Shown piece after piece: positions 36,060 through 47,248 of a stretch of 64,000 nt of DNA. The translations under genes and the position numbers were made by a program. Under the pieces are notes generated by a model. The model searched no databases. It saw only the letters and a list, made by a program, of their open reading frames with translations, and was not told the origin of the DNA. The DNA is from Cryptomeria japonica (taxonomy: Eukaryota; Streptophyta; Pinopsida; Cupressales; Cupressaceae): assembly GCF_030272615.1 (NCBI RefSeq), contig NC_081407.1:439175230-439239229 (forward strand), written 5' to 3'. Position 1 is the first letter of the stretch. The number at the start of each line of letters is the position of its first letter.

Positions 36060-39000
36060 CAATGATGCCAGAATCATAAGTTTTCTTCGTGTCATCCAAC
36101 TTTTTTATGCGAAATTTATGACCATTGCAACACATAGCATTGTGGTGTTTGACCTATGATATGTCAAACATGTAAAATTTATTGCATTGTGAGTTGATAA
36201 ACATATGGGTGATTAACAAATTTATATGTACCTGTTTATCTCTTAAACCATATGCTAAATCAATTTCCCTTTGCGTAACATTGGAATCTCCATTACGATG
36301 TGCTTCTTTAACCAATGAAGCCATAGCTTCCCATGTTAACGTGCGTCCAGAATGTTGACAATGTTCAATCCATACCGTCATCCAATCAAGATTGTTTGCA
36401 ATATACAAATGTAGTGCATCCCACTCTCGACCAACTATACAAAAAAAAAAAAGATGTCTTACAATCGATTTATTTTGAAGATTAAGAATTAATTAACTAT
36501 AATAACATCTTATAATTACCTCTCACTTTCCTCAATCTACCTTTCCCCATCAAGTACTCCCCTTCAAATTTGTTAATGGTGTTGGGATCCCAAATGCGAT
36601 CCATGTGGATCTTTGTTGCAAACTTAGGAAGATATTCAGAAATGTACACCATAGTCTGGTATACCGTATATCCCTCCACCATAGAACCCTTAGGATGTGC
36701 TCTTTGTCGAACCAAAGCCTTAAAAAATTTCAAGTGCCTCTCAACCATCCACATTGACCTAGTGTGTACAGGTCCACACAATTCAATCTCCTCAACTTGG
36801 TGTATGTGGTAGTGTTCTTGTGCATTGAAGAAAGCTGGAGGTAGACACTTTTGCATTTCACACATTAAATGAGGAATTTATCTTCAAATATTTTATATCG
36901 TCTTTATGGATTTCTTTACATGACAACCACCTAAAAGGTATTCAAGACACAAAAAAATTTATTACATAAGAAGTAAAACAAATCGCAAATATAATATCTA
37001 TACAACGAACTAAACAAATATCACTACTTACCTCATGTATTTTCCAAGATCATATATGACTTGCTTGACATTATTGTCGAAGTCGTCTAGGAGAGATAGA
37101 GGTAGAACATACTACAACAATTATAAAATTATCTTTTCATTTTTTTGTAACATAATAAAAAGTACACGTATGCGCAATACTTAAATACATACTAAAAACA
37201 CAAGAAAATGAATTACCTTAATGAAGGTATTCCAATCATGCATTTTCATCCTTGGCCCAAATTCACTTTTCTTTGATATGAGATTGTTTATGTTCGCAGC
37301 AAATCCTATGTGAAATTGAATTTTTCGTATGACTTCTTTTATAGCATTGCTTTGTTGGTCCGTTAATAACCAAGGAAGCTCACTTATATTAATCTGGTCT
37401 CCATGGCTATTTGATTGAATGACATTTATCATTGCATGATTGGAATCCTGAATGTCACTACATATTTTGACAATTTTTTCTTTGTCACGCCTTCCATCCA
37501 ATATTTTCCATAATGTCTCTGTTATATTCTTTCCAATATGCATACTATCAAACAAATGAACAATTTGTAACTACTCGTAGTAGGGAAACCTACTAAATTG
37601 TCGGGGATAACTTTTTATTCCCTTAGGAAGGTGGTCATTTATGCCTTCACGACCTTCATGATCATCAATCACATCATCAGTAAACAAAACAAAATAGAAA
37701 AGATGTTTTATGACAAACCAATATATGGAATGGCATTACCTTGATGATTAATTCTATTATATTCCAACTTCCACAGGTGAGGTGTCATTCTTTGTGGCTT
37801 TGATGTATTCTCTTCTTTCCCATTGAAAAGTTGTTTTTCAGTATTTCGATACTTATGATTTTTGTGGAGAAAGAGCCTATACTCATCAAACACTTGCTTT
37901 CCTAAACTTTTTGAATGACGAGATTTCATCTTTGGACCACAAACAAGACATGCAAATTTTCCCTTTGTTTGAAGACCTACAAGATAATGTATAATTGGAT
38001 TAAATATGATAATTTTTTGAATTATAATGTTCATGCACAACTTAAACACTATAACATACCACAAAACCCGGGGCATTGTGTATTGTCCATAGAAGCATCG
38101 CATGGAATTGAAATTGTCTTTGTCCTATTGGTCTAGAGACATCATACATAGTGACACAATTCCATAACTCCAACAACTCATCGATAAGAGGCTCGATATA
38201 TACATTCATATCTTTAACTTGGTACTTACCTAATCGAATGAACAAAAACATTACATAATTATTATGACCATTTCACTGCAATATTTATAATTAAATTTAG
38301 ACGAGTATATTTAAATGATAAAATACCTAGAACAATCATTGCCAACATTATGTGCTCCCTCTTTATTGACATCCATGGAGGAATGTTATTGTTGATAACA
38401 AAAATAGGCCACATTGAGTAAACAAATCTCATCTGTCCAAATGGATTGACACCGTCCGCTGCCAATGAAAGCCTGAGATTACGAGGTTCTTCTTTAAAGT
38501 GTGGCCACTTTTCCTCTATGTCCATAAATGCTGAACCATCCACAGGCATTTGAATAATGTCATCTCGACTTCTATTGCGTGCATGGTAATCCATAAATTG
38601 TGCCAAGCTAGTGCACTTGAATAATCGTTGCATACGTGGAATAATGGGAATATAGCGAAGAACCTTGCGAGGAACCCTTTTTGTTATTTGATCTGTTCGA
38701 TATCTACTGATATGACATTCAGGGCATTCAGTTCAAAATTCATGTTGTTTGTGATATATAATTTGATCATTGGGACAAGCATCTATTGCTTGATACTCCA
38801 TTCCAATATCTTTCATAACGGCAGATAATTCTCGGTATGAGCGAGGTAGAATATTTGATGGTGGTAACAAAAACTCACCTATCAATCTACAACAACAAAA
38901 TATAATTTGTTATAATAAAGAATATTAATGGTACAACATGATTCACAGATTATTATGACATATATGACATGCCTTAACATACATGACATTGTTATGTTGG

Positions 39001-39650
39001 ATAACCATTCATAAGGTCTTCAAGTTCACCAACAATAATACAGCGGAGAGAAGAGTTGCTTGTGAGCCTTCATAAAGGGCCTCAGATGCCTTTTCAAGTA
39101 GAGGGACATCATGAACAACATCAAGGTCATCTTCATCATCATGATAAGCTGTGCGAGTACTAAATGAGTCATGGATCAATGTATTTGTACCATCATCTTC
39201 AATTGTGTTTTCTGGCTCATGATCGCCATCTTCCATGGGATCATTATCTTCAGCTTCGATATTCACACCTCCATGTTTGTCCACTTCGAAAACCATATTC
39301 TCAGGGTTGTGTTGATCCATACCATGTGCTCCGGGGTGCTTGACCTATATAAAATTGATATACATAAATAAACCATGGTCATGATCTCATCATCACGTGA
39401 TTTATTATGTATATAAATTGTCAAAATGATATAATGAAAAACTTACCAATGGATGATAATCATGTCCACCTTCAATATGACCATGCAACCTACAATGTTT
39501 CTTCGCTGTTTTGGTTAGAAGTCTTCTATTCTTTAACCCCTTACAAATTTTGCACGGACAATAACATTTTCCATCACCTTTTCTTTTCAAGTTAGACCAC
39601 AATCTAGCAATTGTCTCCTTATTTTGTTGTTTGTTGATATTGTCTGACAT

Positions 39651-41163
39651 GGTTTTTCTTCATAGGCAAGAAAATAGAAATTATTGTTTAACATGGTCTT
39701 TCCCTCAGGAGCTGGCAAATCCTACTTCCATACTTTAATTCTATTTTCTCAAAGGACAATCCTAAAAATCCATGCATTGCAAACAACTTTTTACACCTTT
39801 GTTGGTTGTGGTGGCATCACAGAGAGTTTACATCAATAAAGGAAGAACATGCCAATGCTTTTAATGCAGCAGTAGAAGTCTATCTCTTATTCAATATCTC
39901 TAGTGAAACCCCCATGATCTTTTGTTGGAGTAGAATTTGTTATATTCTAGAAAGGGTCTTGTCCTTTGTTGATGGGATATTCATCTACCTCAAGAAATAA
40001 CTGTTCGTTTCTCCAACAAGAAGTGGAACTAAATGAAGATCTAGCACCATGAAATTAATCCTCAAATGGATTACTATAGTTAGTTTTGGTAGATAATGAT
40101 CTGGGTAAAATACTAATGTAGCTTTACGAAACATTATGTACTAGCTTAGCATACTCTAACAAATTTGGTGCGACATGCTACATCCAATTAAGTCTCCATC
40201 GGTATCTATATTGTGTTTATGGATTGGGATTCAATGTACTCTTTTTATACACAGATTTTACTTTCAACTGAGGAGGTTTGTATGTACTTACTTGTCTTTC
40301 AATTGTATCCCTATTTCAAGAATTTCTTCTATCAACAAATCATTTGTTGTAAGTTGTACAAGTGGAAGCTTGAACATGCCTTCCATGCTAGCCTTGTTTA
40401 TACGTTCAACACTGTCTTGTGCAACAAATCTTTAGAACTCCATTTTTCCGAATTGAAGAGTGAGTAGTAGGGACAATCTAGGACACTTACAAAGGTTTTG
40501 CAAGAGAGATAAATAGACCTAAATATTATGGCTTAATAATCATCAATAGGTAAACAGATAAGAAACTCTCAATATCAAAATGAATTTCTCAATTGTCTTT
40601 ACTAGAAATGGATAGATCTGCTAATAATGGCTTTATGACTGTATGTCAACTTTAGACTCAATCCAAGAAGAGCTAGAAATAATATGCAATATCTAGATTT
40701 ATGATCTCTATAATATAACAATCCCATAATTATGTTTCCACTCTTCTATACCACAACACAAACATCATGCTAGTGTTCAGCCATAGCAATTGATATCCTA
40801 ATTATAGAACGTGAAATATGCACATAACTATCAATAAAGATTAAGAAAAACAAAGAAAGATGCTTATTGCAAACGTAAATGACTAATGGACAAGAATTGA
40901 ATTCATTGTAGATAGTTTTGAATATCAAATTCACTTATTTATGTACATTTAGTAACTCATGTACTTGTGGCCAACCATTTATCTCTTTCATAAATTAAAC
41001 ACTTATTAATAACATTAAATGACTGAGTAATTATGTTTTATTTGAAATTGAAAATAAAATATTTTATTTCAGGACAACTCACACTATTCCCTATCATATT
41101 TTAGACTCTCAGTTTTGTTAGTAGTGGTTTGATGTCTTTGGAGCTGATCATTGCATTTCTTTA
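39651..41163. other. CACTA 5' region between transposase and PPR fragment
   Basis: AT-rich; no reading frame resembling a protein and no recognisable repeat. It probably contains the transposase promoter (minus strand), but no box can be assigned. Confidence 0.45.
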
Positions 41164-41863
41164 GTTACGTTTGCCAGCCTACTCCCAGCTTGTGCCAAAA
41201 TGGGAGCTTTGGAACATGGTATGGACATCCATCAAAGCATAAAAGATAGAGGAATTTTTTCAGATGTAGTTGCAACTACACAAAATGGATTTGTTGAGAA
41301 GGCTTTAGAAACTTTCAAGCAAATGCAATCAGCAGGTGTAAAGCCAAATTCCATGACCATTGCTACTATCCTCCCTGCCTGTGCCAAAATGGGAGATTTG
41401 GAACAAGGTATGGACATTCATCGAAGCATAAAGGATAGAGAAATTTTGTCAGATGTTGTAGTTGTAATTGCCTTGGTAGACATGTATGCGAAATGTGGAA
41501 GCATAGACAAGGCACGTGAACTATTTGATAGAATGCCTAAAAGAAATGTTGTCTCGTGGACTACAACGATTGCTAGATATGCACAAAATGGATTTATCGA
41601 AAAGGATTTAGACACTTTCAAGCAAATGAAATTGGAAGGCATAAATCCAAATTCCACAACCTTTGCCAGCATCCTCCCTACCTGTGCAAAAATGGGAGCT
41701 TTGGAACAGGGTATGGACATCCATCAAAGCATAACGGATAGAGGAATTTTGTTAGGTGTTGTACTTGCAAATGCCCTGCTTGACATGAATGCAAAATGTG
41801 GAAACATGGACAAGGCTCATTAATTGTTTGATACGATGCCACAAAGAGATGTGATCTCATGTA
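41164..41863 (+). pseudogene. PPR-repeat protein fragment (PLS type)
   Basis: Frame from about 41164 (VTFASLLPACAKMGALEHGMD) to about 41863. It carries pentatricopeptide repeats of the plant-combinatorial (PLS) type: ALVDMYAKCGSIDKARELFDRMPKRNVVSW, QNGF.EK.LDTFKQM, and three CAKMGALEQGMDIH units. Such proteins bind organellar RNA. Between FSDVV and QNGFVEKALETF about 45 residues of the usual repeat are missing (internal deletion), and a TAA interrupts at 41821. No N-terminus, no E or DYW tail. It lies 0.5 kb inside the right CACTA terminus, so it may be a captured host gene piece. Confidence 0.85.
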
Positions 41864-42149
41864 AACAATCAACACACACATATACGGGAGGAAGGGATTG
41901 CTGATACAAAATTGAACACTCACTCCTCAATCACAGTTCTATGGTTTTAGGAGATTAAACTAGGACAATTAACCACCAAATGTATATTTTTTGCAACATG
42001 AAATTAAAAACTAGGGCAATTTGAATCTACCTCTTGTGTGGGATTTCCTTTGACATGGGTTTGATGTTCTTTGGGGTTGAAGTTGCCACGGATGCCTACG
42101 CAGGATCGCAATTCACAAATCAATTCCCCGCCTCTTTTTTTATTTTGTA

Positions 42150-42335
42150 ATGGCTACTATCATTGGAATTACGACGAACTCGAGCACTTTTTTGAAAAAA
42201 AGAAAATTCTCATTGCTAATGCCTTCTTCGTTGAAACCAAATGGGTAATTTCCGTCGGAATTACGATGAATGCGGGCATTTTTTCAAAAAAAATCAAATT
42301 TGGCCACAATATACCTTCTTCGTCGGAAACCTTAG
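42150..42335. repeat. Right subterminal repeat region of CACTA
   Basis: GGAATTACGACGAA, GTCGGAATTACGATGAA and CGTCGGAAACC motifs with two similar A-rich segments about 90 bp apart (GCACTTTTTTGAAAAAAAG and GCATTTTTTCAAAAAAAAT). Comparable in length and words to 2541-2745. Confidence 0.6.
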
Positions 42336-42363
42336 TCGAAAATCTAGTCCAAATGTATTAGTG
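42336..42363 (-). repeat. Right terminal inverted repeat of CACTA
   Basis: Minus strand begins CACTAATACATTTGGAC and ends GATTTTCGA; partner of 2532-2559. Followed outside by AAC. Confidence 0.72.
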
Positions 42364-43455
42364 AACCGACTTAGGCCTGGAGGACCTATAGCATTGGGGG
42401 GGGGGGGGTACTCTGCACAAGGATAGGGTGGGGGGGACAACGCATAAGGAGGAAGTGATAAAGCTAAAATATAAGGCCCTGGTGAATAGGGATAGGCTTC
42501 TTACCCCGAGACTTGGCATTATCAACCCACTTCCATAACCACATTCTCAAGAGAATGATGGAGGAAGAAAGGAAAAGCATTTCTAGAATTATTGTGGAAA
42601 TGATTAAGGAGAGGAAACCTTCCCTCTAGAGTGAAATATTTCATGGTCATCAGTCATACCTTGTCCCACGGTTCTAGTAATTCCTCTCTATCAAAACCTC
42701 CATGGAGCTTGACAGGGTGTTCCTCGTCCTTGAAGAACTGGTTGAGACTCTCCAAATCCACCACCCTACTGGTTTTTTCCACATTCTCCCCTTCATAGAA
42801 AGCCCAGTCACCTAAGGAATGACTTCCTCATAATTTTCAAATGAGATTCTGTCGATAGTGACTCTACGCTCTGTCCATGAGGAGGCGAACTTGGTTGAGA
42901 GGATCTCATCATGTCCGTTCATTGATTGAATGAACCGGGCAACCCCTCCCTCCTTGTAGATGTACCAAATCACTTCTTTGGACATGAATTCTTCATGGGT
43001 AATAGGTTTCATCCTTACCCTATCAACCCCCATACTATTGTGTTCAATGGTAGTTGGCTTCACAATACAAGGAGACTTACTACACATACTATTCAAATGA
43101 TAGATAAATTTTCTCTCCTCTAGTTTATTAAGACCAATGTTTTGGTGAATTCATCATGATTTTGAGTGTTATTAATTGCCCTATCTTGAACCATTGCACT
43201 CCACACGTGCTAAAAAGTTTCCCCACATAAAGCGGTAATTTGGGCCATAGCGATCAGAATCTTATCACCTTTTGGGAGGCCAATAATCTCTTTAATCATG
43301 TCCCTATGGTGACGCCAATATTTAATTACCTCGAGTTTCTGAATAGTAGGGTTATCATGATTCTTATGCCCAAGGAACTTGTAGTTGGTAGGGGACTTGT
43401 CAACGTCCCCCCTGCCCACATCATTGGAGTTGTGTATGAAACATGAGAACTCCAC
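42364..43455 (-). pseudogene. Gene C, 5' half: retroelement-type protein
   Basis: Minus-strand remnant in changing frames. It includes the motif RVTIDRISFENYEEVIPQVTGL (read across a frame end near 42812), then W.KP and a segment KYFTLEGRFPLLNHFH...FPFFLHHSLENVVMEV (about 42560-42640). It ends in a proline/tyrosine-rich linker (SLPPYALSPPPYPC) that reaches the CACTA border. The VTGL motif matches the KITKGVIQVVTGL motif of gene D in spacing and style. The upstream part near 43210-43455 may be its N-terminal region or a separate fragment. Poly-C/G runs near 42400 and 42435 probably caused frame slips. The 3' half is at 1772-2531. Function unknown. Confidence 0.48.
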
Positions 43456-43589
43456 AACCTATTAATCTTTTGACAGTTTGTCTAGTTAGTAGTTTCAAAT
43501 TCTTTTCCACCTTCCTTGGATTCAAAATGTGAGTTTGAACCCAACTACTCACCATGTGATCTCATTAAGGAGAAGAGTATAGAGACAAA

Positions 43590-45040
43590 TCATCATACTC
43601 AAGGAGGATTGTTACTTTCTTCTAGGAGGAGAGCTTGTATCTGCCTAGGCATGGCCTCCTTGTTCCTCCAAACTCTTAATACGTCAAGATGCAAACCTAT
43701 GGCCGTCATAGAGTCAACACATTTGTTACCCTGTCTGAATATACGGTTGACAATAATATTGCTTAGACCAAGGATAAGCTTACTAACATCATTAATGATG
43801 TCAACCAATTTTCATCCTACTTTTGTATCCCTTTGACAACATCTATAGACAATTCAAAATCCCCTTCAATCTCTAGAGATTGAATGTTCAAGGAGAAGGC
43901 AATTTTGATTCCCTAGTACAAGGCCATACATTCAAATTGGTTATTTGAGAAACCATTGAGGTTCCTCGAGAAGGTTTTCATAAGCTTCCCGTTAGCATCC
44001 CTAATCATTCCACCACCCGCAACCAACTCTTGTTTTGTTGTCCCATCGAAGTTCAACTTGCACCAATTATGAGTAGGGGGTAATCACTTAGTATTCTTCT
44101 TGGCTAAAAAATTATAGTTTCCAAAGATGGTTTCATCTCTAGAGAGTCCCCAGGTGTTGACCATTTTCTCATCATACGTAGATGGGGGTTGCCTTGGGCA
44201 TTTACATGATATAGCTGAAATGTTCTCCTAAATAGATTTGCACAGAATATGGAAAATAACATCAATCGACTTCTCTGAATCCCTGAATATATGGTTGTTT
44301 CTCTCTTTCCATAAGATCCAACACAAATGGGTTGGGATTTACTTCCAGGGTTGCTGAATAGTTGGGTTAAAGGAGGGGCAATTCCATTCCTCCACAAACT
44401 GTTGAAGAGCATTGTTCCAAACCCAAGAGCAATCAAGATTCTTCACGACCTTCAACCATAGTTCAACCGCAAACTTTGAGTTAAGCATTAAGTGTGAAAT
44501 GGATTCTTCTTCTTCTTTGCAAAGAGGACACTGGTTTGGAAATTGGAAACCTCTTTTGATTAGATTATCCTATGTAAGTATTTTCCCCTGCAAAATTGTC
44601 AACCAAAAGAAATCAATTTTAGGCAATAGTTAGGGGTTCCAATGTTTTTGCCATGGTCCACATGGTAGGTCATTCCTTGTTATAGCTCTACAAGCTGACT
44701 TGACCGAGAACTCACCTTTGTTCTTTATTTTCCAAAGGAACATATCGGGTTATGGGAAAATAGGGATCCTAATTGTACTCAAGTCCTTCTGTAACTCAAG
44801 GGCTTTTTGAGTATTAAGAGGGAGATTGGTGTAGTGGAGCCCAATGTTCTTCCATTTGTGGTGGGGGGTGATAAAATCCTTCACCAGGGTGCCAAAGTGA
44901 TGTTTGCAGCAGTCTTGAAGATCATTCAACCATGGCCTAGCAGCTAAGGGTCCTTCACTTAGCCAATCATCCTCCTAGAACCTCATGGAATTATTGTCAC
45001 CCACTTTCTATTGAAGGTTTTCCAGAATGAGACCTTAACG
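43590..45040 (-). mobile_element. 5'-truncated LINE: RT tail, zf-RVT and RNase H-like region
   Basis: Read on the minus strand from 45040. A DMFLWKIKNKGEFSVKSA block (about 44720) is typical of plant LINE C-termini. It is followed by WLTILQGKILT...LIKRGF, then CPLCKEEEESISHLML (about 44500), the zf-RVT zinc-binding signature. An RNase H-like (RVT_3) domain follows with WCKLNFDGT, GGGMIRDANGKL and LEIEGDFELSIDVV (about 44050-43850). It ends with GNKCVDSMTAIGLHLDVLR near 43660. Stops and frame changes occur throughout. No poly(A) tail is left. The 5' truncation near 45040 is the usual product of incomplete target-primed reverse transcription. Confidence 0.78.
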
Positions 45041-46699
45041 TTTTACAGTATATTGTTATTATAATTGTTTTCTTTCTTTTTTCTTCAAAATCAGATATAT
45101 CTCCAAGGGAACATTACAGTTTCTGAAAAATTGACCTGTTTAATATAGTTTGTAAAGAAGGTTGTAATCATGATTCTGTTCTATCTGAATTAGACTGTAT
45201 GAGTGCTATCCTAAATGTTGATGTAAAAAACTCTCACATGATCTAATCACAAAACAATGATTTGTTAATGTAAAAAAGTTTCAACCTAATTCAAAAATAA
45301 CAATGATAAAAATCAACCAGTTAATTTATTTTATTAAAAACACTACAAATGAAACTGTCCCTCTTGTACATAGACAAACATTTGAGTGGACATCAAACAT
45401 AAAACATGATAACCACTGCGCTTCATGAATCACATGTTAACATATAAAATGTTCAATCAACCAAATATTCAAACAAATCCAATTGTTGCATCAACCATCA
45501 TCAACATCTACATTATCATGGGTCTTATACAAGGTGTGATATACTCAAAACCAGACCATGTCCTGTCTTAGACGAGGTACTACACTCCCTGAAACCAGGC
45601 AGTATGATCATCCTACCATCAAACAACATTGTCACTTTTGACAATGCAGGTCAAGATGGCTATTTGACTTTTTTGAATTTATGAGTCTTATCTTTCATTG
45701 ATTTATCTTCGATCATGTTCCTATGTTACTCAATGTATTATCGATTTTTTTTTTTGGTGGAGTGTTTTGTAGCATTTTGGGGCAAGTATGTCTTGGGTAT
45801 CTATGCTGGCATGTTCCCATTGTGGTTGTCGCACATACCTTGACCCTTGATACACCTAATGTCTTAGGATGCTCGAACCATTTCTTGTTTGCGATGTGTT
45901 TGATTTACGCAAAGGGATTGCATTATTGCCCTAGCCTTCATTGCCATGGTGCGCCACATCCGTTTTTCCATATCAAATAAAGGTTCTCACCTACTATTAG
46001 CATTTGTGAAAGCAAGTTTTCTTCATCACTAATTCTTCTTCATCTAATTTCCTCTTATGAACAGTTCTTCCATCAGTCCTTGCAATCAGTTAGATCTATC
46101 TCTGGTATACCAAAAACACTTTGCATCCTGCATTCATTAGTTAGAACATTTGCATATCATCACAAGGGCTTCACTTAGTGAACTTGAGTTATATCACGTG
46201 CATTCATGGCATATTAAAGAATCCTCATATTTTCAAAAAATATTGCCCTAAACTCCTTTTTTTTCACCCCCTCCCAATACACATCCTAAATTAAAAGCCC
46301 CCTATTTTTGCCATATATTGTATTTTTTTCATAGACCAAATTAAACCCCCCTATTTTCACCGATAGGCAATATATTGTACCCTTATTTTAGGGATATCAA
46401 ACCCCCCAATATGAATACACATGATATAATATTGTCTAGCTAGTGAAGCCCCCATGCATATCATTCATTGCATCACATAAAAACAAAACAAAACATTTGC
46501 ATATCATCATTACTCATTGCATTCCATATACAAAGCAAAAAACAAACAAAAAAAAAAGTGCATTTTGCATTCATGGCATCATATACTGCATCTATAACAT
46601 TCATTCATATTCATCACGTAAATAAACAACATGCAAATCATAAATGAAGCTATATATCATATCATACATATATCAAAAGTATTGGAGTTCAAAATTAGA
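45041..46699. other. AT-rich spacer
   Basis: No gene seen. It has several A- and T-runs and a pair of CCCCCTATTTT(T/C) stretches near 46310 and 46350. The 85-codon plus-strand frame at 45723-45980 resembles no protein and starts at a codon in a T-rich context; I do not call it. Confidence 0.5.
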
Positions 46700-47248
46700 C
46701 TGTCTGTCTCAAGTATGGCCCACAGGCTAAGTACATGATAAACAAAAAGTGTCTATGTCAAGTGAGAAAATATGTCTCTATCATTAGGTGCTCCCTCTAT
46801 CCTCTTGCATCCTCCGATCATTTGAATGTGTGAATGTGTTCCCCAAGGTGATTCTCCACTGGAATGTTCACCATCCTGCTGTAGTCTCCTTTGCTCCAAA
46901 GCTCCAAATTCACCAAATTAGAGAGTCAAAATGAGCCATTTTCACCTCTCTTATCTCCTTTTATAGCCTTTTGAGGTGTCTAGATGGACGTGCACCCTCT
47001 CCTGGTTGTATTGGTTGCAGACCTTTTTGTCTTGTCATGCTTGTATATTTTTCCTTCAACCTTTTATTTTTAGTCTTTTTGAACTAGTGGCTTTTTGTTG
47101 TCGTTGTTGATCAATTGGCCTTTTTTCTGAGTTTTTCCAACCAATTATTCGAGGGGGCATGCATATACGTTGTCATTGTCTAGGGAATATTCCTTGATTG
47201 TTCTTTGAAACAACTCTCAAAATTGCATTGTTTGAAAGAGGGGCAAAA
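46700..47248 (+). mobile_element. Putative 3' interior of a plus-strand Gypsy element
   Basis: Ends in GAAAGAGGGGCAAAA (47234-47248), a good polypurine tract directly followed by TGTAGGCATC. The upstream part is non-coding. No gag or pol is left in the window, so the element is truncated on the left. Confidence 0.4.

Larger units (their letters stand above)
34188..39650 (-). pseudogene. CACTA TNP2-type transposase gene
   Basis: Exon 1 (ATG 39650) has the Transpos_assoc pattern W.....KGDGKCYCPCKIC...HCRLHG. The exon to about 39009 has EALYEGS...LLVNLK. The exon 38262-38880 holds the TNP2 core: CPNDQIIYHK, CPECHISRY, PRKVLRYIPIIPR, LAADGVNPFGQMRF, WPIFV...NIPPWMSIKREHIMLAMI. Next come IEPLIDELLELW and LLWTIHNAPG (about 38050-38220), a KFACLVCG...exon, FDSMHIGKNITETL (about 37555), then DUF4218 with LPPAFF...CGPVHTRSMWMVERHLKFFK (about 36500-36865). 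DUF4216 (RYYGILDDILECDF, QVFYSEVPHKPGWSFVV) lies at 34188-34908, split from NGHKFRIKKLDDTK by a solo LTR. The C-terminus is a long poly-Asp tail from an ATC microsatellite. Several in-frame stops; inactive. Confidence 0.85.
2532..42363 (-). mobile_element. Giant nested CACTA (En/Spm) transposon, 39.8 kb
   Basis: Both ends carry matching inverted termini. The left begins CACTAGTACATT and the right, on the minus strand, CACTAATACATT; 23 of the first 28 bases agree. Both termini are followed by about 200 bp of CGTCGG/TTCGA-type motifs, as in CACTA subterminal regions. Flanking trinucleotides are AAT and AAC, an imperfect 3-bp target duplication. Inside, on the minus strand, are a TNP2-type transposase and a Transposase_24-like gene, the two-gene content usual for this superfamily. 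Much of the length is later insertions: elements A and B, a Gypsy element, a Copia element and a solo LTR. The outside flanks are two halves of one gene (C). All genes are broken, so the element is a fossil. Alternative: two different CACTA elements each contributing one end. Confidence 0.68.

Noticed and set aside
23620-39910. CACTAGA at about 23626 and TCTAGTG at about 39903 as termini of a smaller CACTA
   Set aside because: Only seven bases pair and no subterminal CGTCGG motifs follow; 2532/42363 pair over 28 bases.
45723-46625. Hydrophobic plus-strand frames in the spacer
   Set aside because: No homology, T-rich composition, no flanking structure.
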